A DNA stretch of 64,000 nt, taken from assembly GCF_036030735.1 (NCBI RefSeq), contig NZ_CP107928.1, positions 6,634,001 to 6,698,000 on the forward strand, written 5' to 3'. The position numbers were made by a program, and so were the translations under genes. Every line of letters starts with the position of its first letter. The stretch's first letter is position 1. This DNA is from Streptomyces sp. NBC_00425. Its GTDB lineage: Bacteria > Actinomycetota > Actinomycetes > Streptomycetales > Streptomycetaceae. The notes below the pieces were generated by a model. The model was given only the letters and a program-made list of their open reading frames with translations, was not told where the DNA came from and made no database searches. Positions 1-7,919 of this stretch are shown here, piece after piece.

Positions 1-86
1 GGTCCTCGCGCTCTCGCCTGTTCTCGCGCTGTTGTCGTCCGCCACCCGGCTCACTCTAGTGCGGCGGAAAAAATCATGGAACGAAA

Positions 87-106
87 ACCTACCGACCGAT
101 AGGTAG
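87..106. promoter_or_regulatory. operator-like dyad upstream of the MFS/GH3 pair
   Basis: Two overlapping dyads are visible: ACCTA/TAGGT (87-104) and CTACC/GGTAG (89-106), each with an 8-nt centre. They lie in the most A-rich part of the upstream region, about 140 bp before the MFS start. The arrangement resembles operators of TetR-type repressors, but no such regulator gene is in the window. It differs from the IclR-like sites further on, so the transporter and glucosidase may have separate control. No gene is recognised in the rest of bases 1-246. Confidence 0.35.
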
Positions 107-246
107 CGATTGTAGAGTGCGGTCCCACCGGCGCGGCGAAGCCGTCCGCCCGGGCCCCGGGGGAACGAGTCCCAGCTCCCTTCCGCGTCTCTTGTGACCC
201 TCTCGCTCGCTTTCTTCCGCTCTCTTCCGCGCTCTGGGAGATCCCC

Positions 247-1527
247 ATGTCCGAAAGCACCACCGACGCTCCTCCCGCCTCCGCCGGTACGGCCACCCCG
301 GCCGTCACCGCCCGCGTCGGCGCCGGATTTATCTCGCTCTACGCACTCGCCTACTTCGGTATCTGGCTGGCGGTCCTCGCACCGGCCGTGGTGACCCTGC
401 AGCTCAAGGTGTTGCGTCTGTACCCCGACGACGCCACCTCGGTGATCGGTGTCGTCAGCGGCGTGGGCGCGTTGTTCGCCCTCATCGGCAACCCGTGGGC
501 CGGGAAGCTGTCGGACCGGTGCATGTCGCGCTTCGGCATGCGCCGGCCGTTCATCCTCGGCGGCATGGTGGGCGGCACCCTGGGCACCGCGGTCATCGTC
601 TACGCGCCCAACATGGGCATGCTCATCGTGGGGTGCTCGCTGGTCCAGCTGTCCTACAACACCGCGCTGGCCGGCATCGTGGCAGTGGTTCCGGACCAGG
701 TGCCCGAGGACCAGCGCGGCAAGTTCTCCGGCCTGCTCGGACTGTGCCAGTTCCTGGCGCTCGGCGTCGCCGCCTACGTGGTGGACCTCGTCGCCGGGAA
801 CATGACGCTGATGTTCGGCGTACCGGCCCTGTTCGGCCTGCTGGCCGTCGTGCCGCTGCTGGTGGTGCTGCGGGACAGGGTGCGCACCGAGAAGCCGTCC
901 ACGCCGTACGGGGTCAAGGAGTTCCTCGCCAGTTTCTGGGTCAACCCGGTCGCGCAGCCGAGCTACGCCTGGGCCTGGCTGAGCCGCTTCCTCCTCGTAC
1001 TCGGCTGGGCGACCCTCATGACGTACCAGGCCTTCCTGCTGATCGACCGGTTCGGCTACACGCCGGACGACGTCGGTGGTCAGGTCGGGGTCGTCCTGTC
1101 GGTGATGGTCGTCGGCATCCTGGCCGGTTCCGGTGGTGGCGGCTGGCTGTCGGACAAGCTCGGCCGGCGCAAGCTCTTCGTCGGGCTCGCGGGTGTCATC
1201 GCCGCGATCGGTCTGCCCACCGTCGCCGTCGCGCACAGCATGACCCTGCTGCTGGCCGGGGTGGCCGTCGTGGGTCTCGGTATCGGCGTCCACATGTCGG
1301 TCGACCTCGCGCTCGTGCTCGACGTCCTGCCGGACAAGACCAACGTGGCCAGGGACCTGGGCGTGTTCAACATCGCCAACGCGCTTCCGCAGTCCGTCGC
1401 CCCGGCGATCGCGCCGGTCTTCCTGGCCTTCGGGGCAGGGCAGAACTACACCGCCCTGTTCCTGGCCGCCGCGGGCTTCGCGGTGCTCGGCGCCCTGGCC
1501 GTCCGGCCGGTGCGAGGAGCGCGCTGA
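247..1527 (+). CDS. MFS transporter, glycoside/sucrose-type symporter-like
   Basis: A 426-residue polytopic membrane protein with about twelve hydrophobic segments, preceded by a GGGAG ribosome site six bases before ATG. The first cytoplasmic loop reads GKLSDRCMSRFGMRRPFI. This closely resembles the SDR...SRxGRRRPFI loop of plant and bacterial sucrose/glucoside H+ symporters rather than the plain GRxxDRxGRR loop of drug exporters. The central loop carries a second copy, GGWLSDKLGRRK. The next gene on the same strand is a GH3 beta-glucosidase, so import of a glucoside is the natural guess. Family assignment is firm; the substrate is inferred. Confidence 0.8.
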   Translation: MSESTTDAPPASAGTATPAVTARVGAGFISLYALAYFGIWLAVLAPAVVTLQLKVLRLYPDDATSVIGVVSGVGALFALIGNPWAGKLSDRCMSRFGMRRPFILGGMVGGTLGTAVIVYAPNMGMLIVGCSLVQLSYNTALAGIVAVVPDQVPEDQRGKFSGLLGLCQFLALGVAAYVVDLVAGNMTLMFGVPALFGLLAVVPLLVVLRDRVRTEKPSTPYGVKEFLASFWVNPVAQPSYAWAWLSRFLLVLGWATLMTYQAFLLIDRFGYTPDDVGGQVGVVLSVMVVGILAGSGGGGWLSDKLGRRKLFVGLAGVIAAIGLPTVAVAHSMTLLLAGVAVVGLGIGVHMSVDLALVLDVLPDKTNVARDLGVFNIANALPQSVAPAIAPVFLAFGAGQNYTALFLAAAGFAVLGALAVRPVRGAR

Positions 1528-1544
1528 GCGTCCCCGGACATCAC

Positions 1545-1589
1545 GGTGTCGACACGCGGGCCGGTGGGGGCCGTCCGTGTGTCGACGCC
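1545..1589 (+). terminator. hairpin between the MFS and GH3 genes
   Basis: GGTGTCGACAC (1545-1555) pairs with GTGTCGACGCC (1579-1589), with one G-U pair and a 23-nt loop. No T-tract follows. It may attenuate or process the transcript between transporter and glucosidase rather than end it. Confidence 0.4.
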
Positions 1590-1698
1590 TTCTCCTGCCC
1601 GTGGTGGGCGCGCCAACCGCACCGGCCGCGGGCCCGAACGGGGGCGGGGCGCACCTGGACGCCCCGCCACCGCCGACCCGAACGAAGGAGCACCGGCC

Positions 1699-4290
1699 AT
1701 GACCGACGGCACCCCGGTGACGAGCCACACCGTGAACGGGACGACCCCGCGGGCGGATCACAGCCGCCGGGACACGATCCCGGCGACCGCGGCGACCGCG
1801 GCGGACGATGACGAACTGCGCGCATGGGTGGTCGAGGGCGCTCTGGCCCGTATGGACCTCGACACCAAGGCCCGGCTGATCGCGGGCCAGGACATGTGGT
1901 CGTTGCCCGCCGTGCCCGCCGTCGGCCTGCGGTCCGTGGTCATGTCCGACGGACCCATCGGAGTGCGGGGAACCCGGTGGTCCCCGGACGACCCCTCGGT
2001 CGCGTTGCCCAGTCCGACCGCCCTCGCCGCCACCTGGGACCCCGAACTCGCGCACCGGGCCGGCCGGTTGCTCGCGCACGAGGCCCGCCGCAAGGGCGTC
2101 GACGTACTGCTCGCGCCCACGGTCAACCTGCACCGCACTCCGCTGGGCGGCCGTCACTTCGAGTGCTTCTCGGAGGATCCCCTGCTCACCGGGGTCATCG
2201 GCGCCGGATACGTGCGCGGTGTGCAGGACGGCGGTGTCGGTACGACCGTCAAGCACTTCGTCGCCAACGACAGCGAGACCGAGCGGTTCACCCTCGACGC
2301 GCGAGTGGGCGAACGGGCGCTGCGCGAGCTGTACCTCGCCCCCTTCGAGCACATCGTCACCCACGCCGGGCCCTGGGGTGTCATGTCCGCCTACAACGGT
2401 GTCAACGGCGCCACCATGACCGAGAACCACCGCCTCCAGAACGAGGTCCTGCGCGGGGAGTGGGGCTTCGACGGCGTGATCGTCTCGGACTGGATGGCCG
2501 CCCGCGACACGGTACGCGCCGCCGAGGGCGGCCTGGACATCGCGATGCCGGGCCCGAAGACCGTCTACGGCGCCGCTCTCGCCGACGCCGTGCGCGACGG
2601 CCGCGTCGCCGAGCGGACACTCGACGCGGCGGTACGTCGCGTCCTGCGGCTGGCCGCACGTGTAGGCGCCCTCGACGGCGCCCCGCCCGCCGGCACGTCA
2701 GGGGCCGAGGAGATCGACGGCAGGGCTCTGGCGCGCGAGATCGCCCGCCGCTCCTTCGTCCTGCTCAAGAACGCCCCCGCTCCCGACGGCGGTGCGGTGC
2801 TTCCCCTGAACCGGGACGCGCTGCGCAGGGTCGCCCTCATCGGCGACACCGCCCGCCACGCCCGAGTCATGGGCGGCGGCAGCGCCACCGTCTTCCCCGA
2901 GCACGTCGTCAGCCCGCTGGCCGGTCTGCGCCGCGCTCTTCCGCCGGCCGTCGAACTGGTCCACGCACAGGGCGCCGACCCGCGTACCCGCCTCGCCCCG
3001 GCCGCCGAGTACTTCACCCTGCGCTCCCGCTACCGGGACGAGGACGGCAACGTCCTCGCCGAACTGCCCCAGCCCGACGGCCAGGTGATGACGGTGGGCA
3101 GCCTGCCCACCGGGGTGACCGCACGGCAGCTCCACTCCGTGGACATCACCGGCAGCTTCACCCCCGACCGGAGCGGAACCCACACCTTCGGCGTCACGGG
3201 GTTCGGCAGCTACACCCTCGACGTCGCCGGTCACCGGCTGGCCGAGGACGTCTGCGTCCCCGACTCCGACGACCCCTTCCTCGCCTTCACCGACCCGTCC
3301 GAGCGGCGCTTCACCGTTGAGCTGACGGCGGCCGAGACCGTCGAGGTCGCCTTTCGCTTCGTCCCGTTCACCAAGGGCATGGACGACAACATCGCGGCTC
3401 TCGCCTTCGGCCTGGGGCACCGCCCGCCGACCGCCACGGACGAGGAACTCATCGAGGAGGCCGTCGCGGTCGCCGCGGCCAGTGACGTCGCGGTGATCGT
3501 GGTGGCCACCACGGAGGAGACGGAGAGCGAGGGCTTCGACCGCGCGAGCCTGAAGCTGCCGGGCCACCAGGACGAACTCGTCCGCCGGGTGGCCGAGGCC
3601 AACCCGCGCACCGTCGTGGTCGTCAACACCGGCTCCCCGGTGGAGATGCCGTGGCGCGACGAGGTCGCCGCCGTCCTGCTCGGCTGGTTCCCGGGGCAGG
3701 AGGCCGGGCACGCCCTCGCCGATGTCCTGCTCGGCGCCGAGGAACCCGGCGGAAGGCTCCCCACCACCTGGCCCGCGGCCATGACCGACTGCCCGGTCCT
3801 GGACACCGAGCCCGTCGACGGCCTCCTCACCTACGACGAGGACGTCTTCATCGGCTACCGGGCCTGGGCCTGCCAGGACACCCCGCCCGCCTACTGGTTC
3901 GGCCACGGCCTGGGATACACGGACTGGGCGTACGAGGAGGCCGCGTTCACGCCCGCGCCACCCGGCGCCCACGAGCTGGGCACACTGCGCGTGAAGGTAC
4001 GCAACACCGGTGGGCGCCCGGGCCGTGAGGTCGTCCAGGTGTATCTGGAACCGGCGGACACGGCCACCGCCGACGCGGCCGAGCGCCCTCGACGCCGGCT
4101 CGCCGGTTTCGCCACCGCCCAGGCCGCCCCCGGAAGGACGACCGTGGTGGAGATACCGGTGCCTCGCAGGGCCGCGCAGATCTGGCACGCGGAGCTGGAC
4201 GCCTGGCACACGGTCCAGGGCCGCTACCGCCTGCGCGCCGGGCGCTCGTACCCGGATCTGCGCGTCGAGGCGGCATGCGACGCGCTCTGA
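1699..4290 (+). CDS. GH3 beta-glucosidase with PA14 insert
   Basis: An 863-residue glycoside hydrolase family 3 enzyme. The ATG is chosen because AAGGAG lies ten bases upstream; an in-frame start 51 codons earlier lacks a ribosome site. The TIM barrel contains the VKHFVAND motif, and the nucleophile is Asp264 in VSDW. A PA14-like domain is inserted at about residues 430-560, followed by the rest of the alpha/beta sandwich and a fibronectin-III-like C-terminus. No signal peptide is seen, so it should act in the cytoplasm on imported glucosides. It follows a glycoside-type transporter and precedes amidase and nitrilase genes, which suggests a cyanogenic glucoside such as prunasin. That substrate is inferred; cello-oligosaccharides or other plant glucosides are alternatives. 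Confidence 0.9.
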   Translation: MTDGTPVTSHTVNGTTPRADHSRRDTIPATAATAADDDELRAWVVEGALARMDLDTKARLIAGQDMWSLPAVPAVGLRSVVMSDGPIGVRGTRWSPDDPSVALPSPTALAATWDPELAHRAGRLLAHEARRKGVDVLLAPTVNLHRTPLGGRHFECFSEDPLLTGVIGAGYVRGVQDGGVGTTVKHFVANDSETERFTLDARVGERALRELYLAPFEHIVTHAGPWGVMSAYNGVNGATMTENHRLQNEVLRGEWGFDGVIVSDWMAARDTVRAAEGGLDIAMPGPKTVYGAALADAVRDGRVAERTLDAAVRRVLRLAARVGALDGAPPAGTSGAEEIDGRALAREIARRSFVLLKNAPAPDGGAVLPLNRDALRRVALIGDTARHARVMGGGSATVFPEHVVSPLAGLRRALPPAVELVHAQGADPRTRLAPAAEYFTLRSRYRDEDGNVLAELPQPDGQVMTVGSLPTGVTARQLHSVDITGSFTPDRSGTHTFGVTGFGSYTLDVAGHRLAEDVCVPDSDDPFLAFTDPSERRFTVELTAAETVEVAFRFVPFTKGMDDNIAALAFGLGHRPPTATDEELIEEAVAVAAASDVAVIVVATTEETESEGFDRASLKLPGHQDELVRRVAEANPRTVVVVNTGSPVEMPWRDEVAAVLLGWFPGQEAGHALADVLLGAEEPGGRLPTTWPAAMTDCPVLDTEPVDGLLTYDEDVFIGYRAWACQDTPPAYWFGHGLGYTDWAYEEAAFTPAPPGAHELGTLRVKVRNTGGRPGREVVQVYLEPADTATADAAERPRRRLAGFATAQAAPGRTTVVEIPVPRRAAQIWHAELDAWHTVQGRYRLRAGRSYPDLRVEAACDAL

Positions 4291-4425
4291 CGGCTTCGGG
4301 GCCTGGTGGCTTCGGGGCCTGGCGGCTTGGCGGCCTGGCGGCTTTGCGGACTCGCGGTGTCGCGGCTTGGCGGGCCTCGCGGCCTCCCGGTCTCGCGGCC
4401 TCCCGGCCTTGCGGACCGTGAGACC
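4291..4425. repeat. degenerate GGCGGCYTGGCGGCTT-type low-complexity repeats
   Basis: Directly after the GH3 stop there is about 135 bp of short imperfect repeats, variants of GGCTTCGGGGCCTGGTGGC, GGCTTGGCGGCCTGGC and CCTCGCGGCCTCCCGG. All frames are open by composition only, and no protein homology is visible. It may be a replication-slippage product or a structured transcript end. Confidence 0.55.
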
Positions 4426-4599
4426 GGCGTACCGCAGCCCCACGCCGGTTCGGGCACGCCGCCACCTCGCGAGAGGTGCTTGACGACGACCGACCGGGCG
4501 ATCCCGGTCTCCCACCGCACCGAGGTCGTTCTCGGCGCGGTGGACGCTCGTGTGCCGGTCCGGCTCAGTCCCGGACGGCGCCGACCAACGCATCTGGAG

Positions 4600-4614
4600 T
4601 CTCGCATTGCGAAA
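4600..4614. promoter_or_regulatory. candidate IclR operator upstream of the amidase gene
   Basis: TCTCGC-ATT-GCGAAA is a 15-bp dyad with one mismatch between arms, 43 bp before the amidase start. It shares the scheme TTTCGC-ATW-GYGAAM with a site before the decarboxylase gene (7842-7856). The IclR gene lies between the two, so both are candidate targets of that regulator. Confidence 0.45.
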
Positions 4615-4657
4615 CAGCCATGTTCATGAGCGGCGGACAGGACCTTATCGTCCGCCC

Positions 4658-6025
4658 ATGCAGACCGCCCTCTCCAGGCTTGCCACGGGGACGCTCACCA
4701 GCGTCTCGCTCACCGAGGAACTCCTCGCGCGCGCGGAGCGGGCCGGCGACCTGGGGGCCTTCGTCACCCTCGACGCCGACCGCGCTCTCGCCGAGGCCGC
4801 GGCAGCGGACCGCCGCCCCGGTCGGGGCCCGCTGCACGGGCTGCCGATCGCCGTCAAGGACAACATCCACGTCGCCGGACTCCCCAACACCGCGGGGTGC
4901 GAGGCGCTCGCCGGATTCGTCCCTGACCGTGACGCGCAGGCGATCACCCGGCTGCGTGCGGCGGGCGCGATCGTGCTCGGCAAGACCAACATGCACGAGC
5001 TGGCCCTGGGAGCCACCACCACGGGTGGCCCGTACGGCCCCGCCCGCAATCCGGCCGACCCCGACCGCTTCGCGGGCGGAAGCAGCGGCGGCACCGCCAC
5101 GGCCGTCGCCGCCGGTCTGGCCCCGGCAGGTCTTGGCACCGACACCGGCGGCTCGGTCCGCGTTCCGGCCGCGCTCACCGGCATCGCCGGTCTTCGACCG
5201 ACCACGGGCCGTTACCCCACGGGGGGCGTGACGCCGCTGTCGCGGACGCGCGACACCATCGGCCCCATGGCCGCGACCGTCGCCGACCTCGTCCTGCTGG
5301 ACACCGTCCTCGCCGCCGACCGGGGCCCGGCCGAGGCACCCGACCCGCGCGAGGTCGTGCTCGCCGTCCCCGCACACCACTTCACCGAGCCGCTGCACCC
5401 GCGTACCGCCGAGGTGTGGGAGCACTCCCTGGCCGTCCTGAGGACCGCCGGGGTCCGGCTCGTGCCGGTGCGGCTGCCCGAGGTCGAGACGGCCGAGGAA
5501 CTGGCCGGATTCCCCATCACCCTCCACGAGGCCGCCAGGCAGCTCCCCGGGTACCTGAGCGTGGCGACGGGCGGCACGGAACCGGCGGAACTCCTGGCCC
5601 GGATCACCCACCCCGACGTACGCACGACGATGGAGCGGGTCGTGTTCCCGCAGGCGGTCACCGAGTCGGCGTACCGGGCCGCCCTCGAGGTCCGCGACCG
5701 TGTCCTGGTGGACGGCTACCGGCGGATCTTCCGCGAAACCGGAGCACACGCCGTGCTCTTCCCCACCACCCCCCTGCCCGCCGGACGGATCGACACCGAC
5801 ACCGAGCGGGTACGGCTGGACGGCGACGCGCGTCCGACCTTCCCCACGTACATCCGCAACACGGGACCCGGCAGCGTCGCCGCTCTTCCCGGCCTCACCG
5901 TGCCCGTCCGGTCGGCGGGCCCGGGACTCCCGGTGGGTGTGGCGCTCGACGCGCCCTGGAACACCGACCGACGGCTCCTGGGCCTCGGCCTGCTGGTCGA
6001 AAAGCTCCTGGAAGCGGGAGCATGA
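4658..6025 (+). CDS. amidase-signature family amidase (mandelamide-hydrolase-like role proposed)
   Basis: A 455-residue amidase-signature enzyme. The Ser-cisSer-Lys triad is visible: Lys67 in AVKDN, Ser142 in GGSSGGTA and Ser166 in GTDTGGSVR, with the usual 24-residue spacing between serines. The start MQTALSRL is preferred over an upstream in-frame GTG that would run through the putative operator. The nitrilase gene begins 20 bp after its stop, so the two are probably co-transcribed. Arylacetonitrilases often release some amide instead of acid, and an amidase beside one would hydrolyse it. This supports, without proving, a mandelamide-hydrolase role. GatA-like function is unlikely because no gatB or gatC is present. 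Confidence 0.85.
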   Translation: MQTALSRLATGTLTSVSLTEELLARAERAGDLGAFVTLDADRALAEAAAADRRPGRGPLHGLPIAVKDNIHVAGLPNTAGCEALAGFVPDRDAQAITRLRAAGAIVLGKTNMHELALGATTTGGPYGPARNPADPDRFAGGSSGGTATAVAAGLAPAGLGTDTGGSVRVPAALTGIAGLRPTTGRYPTGGVTPLSRTRDTIGPMAATVADLVLLDTVLAADRGPAEAPDPREVVLAVPAHHFTEPLHPRTAEVWEHSLAVLRTAGVRLVPVRLPEVETAEELAGFPITLHEAARQLPGYLSVATGGTEPAELLARITHPDVRTTMERVVFPQAVTESAYRAALEVRDRVLVDGYRRIFRETGAHAVLFPTTPLPAGRIDTDTERVRLDGDARPTFPTYIRNTGPGSVAALPGLTVPVRSAGPGLPVGVALDAPWNTDRRLLGLGLLVEKLLEAGA

Positions 6026-6045
6026 AGAGAAGGAGACGATCGGAC

Positions 6046-7068
6046 ATGACAGAGACCACTCGCCGCTTCAAGGCCGCGGCCGTCCAGGCCGAGCCCGCCT
6101 GGCTCGACGCGGAGGCCGGGGTCGCCAAGACCGTCGACCTGATCGCGGAAGCGGCCCGGGGCGGGGCCTCGCTCATCGCCTTCCCCGAAGTATGGATCCC
6201 CGGCTACCCGCACTTCCTGTGGCTGGGCGCGGTCGCCGACCAGGTCCCCTACGTCGGCCGCTACCACGCCGCCTCGCTCGCCCCCGACGGCGACGGGATG
6301 ACCACGATCCGCCGCGCCGCCCGACAGCACGGCATCACCGTCGCGCTCGGATACAGCGAGAAGGACCACGGCAGCCTCTACATCACCCAGACCGTGATCG
6401 CCGCCGACGGCAGCGTGCTCCTGCACCGCCGCAAGCTCAAGCCGACCCATGTCGAGCGCAGCCTGTTCGGCGAGGGCGACGGCAGCGACCTCAAGGTCGT
6501 CGACAGCGCGCTCGGCCGGCTCGGCGCCCTGAACTGCGCCGAGCACGTCCAGCCGCTCAGCAAGTACGCCCTGTACGCGCAGAACGAGCAGGTGCACATC
6601 GCCAGTTGGCCGTGTTTCGGTCTCTACCGCGACCTAGCCTTCCAGCTCAGCGCCGAGGCCAACACCGCCGCGAGCCAGGTGTACGCCATCGAGGGCAGCG
6701 CCTTCGTCCTGATGGCCACCCAGGTCATCTCCCCGGCCGGCATCGACGTCTTCGCGTCCACCCCCGAGCAGCGCCGCCTGCTCACGGCCGGCGGCGGCTG
6801 CTCCCGGATCTTCGGCCCTGACGGGCGTAGCCTCACCAAGGACGTCGACGAGGGTGAGGAGGCACTGGTGTACGCCGACATCGACCTCGACGAGATCGAC
6901 CTCGCGAAGAACGCCTACGACCCGGCCGGGCACTACGCGCGCGCCGACGCCACCTATCTCGTTCACCGTCGCGAAGCCCGCCGGCCCGTGGTCCGGGAGG
7001 GCAGCCCCGCCGAGACCGCGTTCCCGGCGCTGTTCCCGTCGCTGGACGACGAGATCCCCGAGCCATGA
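6046..7068 (+). CDS. nitrilase (arylacetonitrilase-like)
   Basis: A 340-residue nitrilase with the full catalytic set: Glu48 in AFPEVWIPG, Lys130 in RRKLKPTH and Cys164 in LNCAEH. The spacing matches bacterial nitrilases. The ATG follows AGAAGGAG. Most nitrilases have Trp directly after the cysteine (CWEH); here it is Ala165. As I recall, the Pseudomonas fluorescens EBC191 arylacetonitrilase, which acts on mandelonitrile and releases much mandelamide, also has Cys164-Ala165. The product should be a carboxylic acid plus ammonia. The stop overlaps the IclR start (ATGA). Substrate assignment is inferred from this residue and from the neighbouring decarboxylase and dehydrogenases. Confidence 0.9.
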   Translation: MTETTRRFKAAAVQAEPAWLDAEAGVAKTVDLIAEAARGGASLIAFPEVWIPGYPHFLWLGAVADQVPYVGRYHAASLAPDGDGMTTIRRAARQHGITVALGYSEKDHGSLYITQTVIAADGSVLLHRRKLKPTHVERSLFGEGDGSDLKVVDSALGRLGALNCAEHVQPLSKYALYAQNEQVHIASWPCFGLYRDLAFQLSAEANTAASQVYAIEGSAFVLMATQVISPAGIDVFASTPEQRRLLTAGGGCSRIFGPDGRSLTKDVDEGEEALVYADIDLDEIDLAKNAYDPAGHYARADATYLVHRREARRPVVREGSPAETAFPALFPSLDDEIPEP

Positions 7069-7802
7069 CCCGGCCTGCCGAAGACTCCCCGCCGCCGGGC
7101 CGGCCCCCCGTCCAGACCCTGGACCGGGGGCTCAGGCTCCTGGAAGTGATCGCGCTGTCGGACGTACCGCTGACGCTGGCCGAACTGAGCCAGCAGATGG
7201 GGCTGCACCGCTCGATCGTCTACCGGCTGCTGCGCACCCTCCAGGACCACCACCTGGTCGCGCACACCACCCACGGGTACGTCATCGGCACCCGCGCCCA
7301 GTCACTGGGCCGGCGCACCCTGCCCATGCTCCAGCGCATCGCCAAACCGGAGATCGCCAAGCTGGCCGCGCGGGTGGGCCTGACCTCCTTCTTCGTCGTC
7401 CGGGACGGCGAAGAAGCGGTGACGCTGGTCTCCGTCGAGGTCGAGAGCACCCGCTCGCGCACCGTCTACAGCCCCGGCGACCGGCATCCGCTGACCCTGG
7501 GCTCCCCGGGCGTCGCCATGCTGTCCGCCGAGCCGCAACTGCTCGGTGAGCGACCGGAGATCAGCCGGGCCCGCGCCTGCGGCTACGCCACCACACGAAA
7601 CGAGGTCGTGCGCGGCCTCGGGACGATCTCGGCGCCGGTCGTGTCGGCGCCCGGCCACGCCGTCGCCGCCGTGTCGATCGCCTTCACCGTCGAACAGCCC
7701 GGCCCGCCACAGATCGAGGCCGTCCTCGACACCGCCCGCCTCATCACCGGCCGGCTGCGCGGAGAGCTGTCCACCGGAGCGATCCTGCCCGGGGTCGACT
7801 GA
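7065..7802 (+). CDS. IclR-family transcriptional regulator
   Basis: A 245-residue protein with an N-terminal winged helix at about residues 25-75 (LTLAELSQQMGLHRSIVYR) and a C-terminal IclR effector domain. It overlaps the nitrilase stop by four bases, so it is translated with the amidase-nitrilase unit. IclR proteins commonly control aromatic-acid catabolism. Two candidate operators with the scheme TTTCGC-ATW-GYGAAM flank this unit, one before the amidase and one before the decarboxylase. The effector is unknown; mandelate or benzoylformate would fit the neighbours. Confidence 0.88.
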   Translation: MTRPAEDSPPPGRPPVQTLDRGLRLLEVIALSDVPLTLAELSQQMGLHRSIVYRLLRTLQDHHLVAHTTHGYVIGTRAQSLGRRTLPMLQRIAKPEIAKLAARVGLTSFFVVRDGEEAVTLVSVEVESTRSRTVYSPGDRHPLTLGSPGVAMLSAEPQLLGERPEISRARACGYATTRNEVVRGLGTISAPVVSAPGHAVAAVSIAFTVEQPGPPQIEAVLDTARLITGRLRGELSTGAILPGVD

Positions 7803-7835
7803 CTCGTCCGCCGACCCGGCGACCGACTCACGTAC

Positions 7836-7861
7836 GGCACGTTTCGCATAGTGAACGTGCC
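7836..7861. promoter_or_regulatory. dyad containing a candidate IclR operator upstream of the ThDP enzyme
   Basis: A perfect 8-bp inverted repeat, GGCACGTT / AACGTGCC, encloses TTTCGC-ATA-GTGAAC (7842-7856), the second copy of the IclR-like motif. It lies about 60 bp before the decarboxylase start in the 117-bp gap after iclR, implying a promoter here. Confidence 0.5.
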
Positions 7862-7919
7862 CGTGGTCCCCCAGGGTTGGGCGGCTTAGCGTCCAGTCCT
7901 GCCAGAAAGGGGACCCGCG

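Noticed and set aside
2698..4593. 631-codon minus-strand frame opposite the first GH3 gene
   Set aside because: High GC content leaves long antisense frames open. The translation is low-complexity Gly/Arg/Val-rich with no motif, while the plus strand encodes a clear GH3.
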